From: Chitinophaga fulva
GTDB lineage: Bacteria; Bacteroidota; Bacteroidia; Chitinophagales; Chitinophagaceae
Reading direction: 5' to 3'
Assembly: GCF_012927205.1 (NCBI RefSeq)
Contig: NZ_JABBGC010000004.1
Span: forward strand, 248,001 to 312,000
DNA length: 64,000 nt
Notes under the pieces: generated by a model
Told to the model about the DNA's origin: nothing
Databases searched by the model: none
Seen by the model: the letters and a program-made list of their open reading frames with translations, nothing else
Position numbers and translations under genes: made by a program
Shown here: positions 63,653 to 64,000 of the stretch, piece after piece
How positions within the stretch are numbered: the first letter of the stretch is position 1
How the letters are laid out: each line of letters opens with the position of its first letter

Positions 63653-63660
63653 CAAAGATA
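63653..63660 (-). promoter_or_regulatory. -7 promoter box of the aminotransferase gene
   Basis: TATCTTTG on the minus strand, 26 bases before the ATG. Confidence 0.65.
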
Positions 63661-63681
63661 GGGGTTAGGCAGGGCAACAAA

Positions 63682-63712
63682 AAAACCTTACAGCGCGCTG
63701 CTGTAAGGTTTT
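63682..63712. terminator. terminator between DUF1573 and aminotransferase genes
   Basis: AAAACCTTACAGC / GCTGTAAGGTTTT with a 5-base loop; seven T follow on the minus strand. It ends the DUF1573 gene. Confidence 0.9.
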
Positions 63713-63734
63713 TAATATTTTTTTTAACCTAAAA

Positions 63735-64000
63735 CTAGTTGTTGGCTACGGTACCGGTCAGATGCAGTTCTTTGTCCTGATCAACACCTTTGAACTTAAC
63801 CCAGATGGTTTTGTTCTGCTGGCCTAAACCGTTGGCACTGTAGTTGGCAGTGATCTTACCTTTTTTACCAGGCAGGATCGGTTCCTGTGTCCATTTCGGC
63901 GTAGTGCAACCACAGCTGGCACGTGCAGCTTCGATCAGGATAGGTTCTTTAGAAATGTTGGTGAATTCAAAATCAACAGATACTGGTTTGTTCAGTGCTG
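63735..64000 (-). CDS. DUF1573 domain protein, cut by the window end
   Basis: The reading frame is open to the right edge and ends TAG at 63735, so the start lies outside the window. The visible 88 residues read VSVDFEFTNISKEPILIEAA, then the conserved ASCGCTTPKW and NYSANGLGQQNKTIWVKF, which define DUF1573, an immunoglobulin-like surface-linked domain. The role is unknown. Terminator at 63682. Confidence 0.88.
   Translation of the reverse strand, partial: ALNKPVSVDFEFTNISKEPILIEAARASCGCTTPKWTQEPILPGKKGKITANYSANGLGQQNKTIWVKFKGVDQDKELHLTGTVANN

Noticed and set aside
62587..63732. A 381-codon + strand ORF
   Set aside because: It is the antisense shadow of the aminotransferase gene, whose motifs are all on the minus strand.

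Overview
This window is chromosomal DNA from a member of the Bacteroidota, most likely a Chitinophaga-like bacterium. The phylum call rests on repeated TAnnTTTG promoter boxes upstream of genes, a FecI/FecR/STN-TonB receptor locus, the map-infA-rpmJ order inside the ribosomal cluster, and the near absence of strong Shine-Dalgarno sites. The genus is inference from overall gene content.

Layout. Positions 1-13300 hold small regulatory and stress genes: three AraC-type regulators, three methyltransferases, two SDR enzymes, two alpha/beta hydrolases, a redox block (two thioredoxins, a Tat-exported FAD reductase and a divergent Crp-type regulator) and an HxlR regulator beside its likely SDR target. 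13351-20086 is an ECF sigma / anti-sigma / TonB receptor / two-lipoprotein uptake locus. 20211-30603 is general housekeeping: RidA, an AAA ATPase, tRNA-Met, an MscS channel, glycerol-3-phosphate dehydrogenase, nitroreductase, thioesterase, RdgB and a branched-chain aminotransferase.

30914-59538 is the str-S10-spc-alpha ribosomal supercluster: rpsL-rpsG, fusA, then rpsJ through secY, map, infA, rpmJ, rpsM, rpsK, rpsD, rpoA and rplQ. It is interrupted twice. Between rpsG and fusA lies 1.5 kb with a decayed collagen-like gene. Between fusA and rpsJ lies 7.2 kb with a glycosyltransferase/deacetylase pair, an outer-membrane barrel and an array of eight tiny genes. The ribosomal operons have long gaps between genes, many filled by hairpins. 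Downstream are a zinc-ribbon membrane protein, carA, a repeat-bearing intergenic region, an aminotransferase and a DUF1573 protein cut by the window edge.

The most unusual content is the array at 38.6-41.95 kb. Eight peptides of 20-43 residues are each preceded, 21-25 nt before the ATG, by the same 33-nt RNA element, which can be drawn as an H-type pseudoknot with a covarying base pair. Most units have their own promoter and terminator; three sit in a 194-bp tandem duplication. The peptides share a Leu-rich helix ending in Gly-Gly; three add His/Cys/Asp-rich tails. I recognise neither the leader nor the peptide family.
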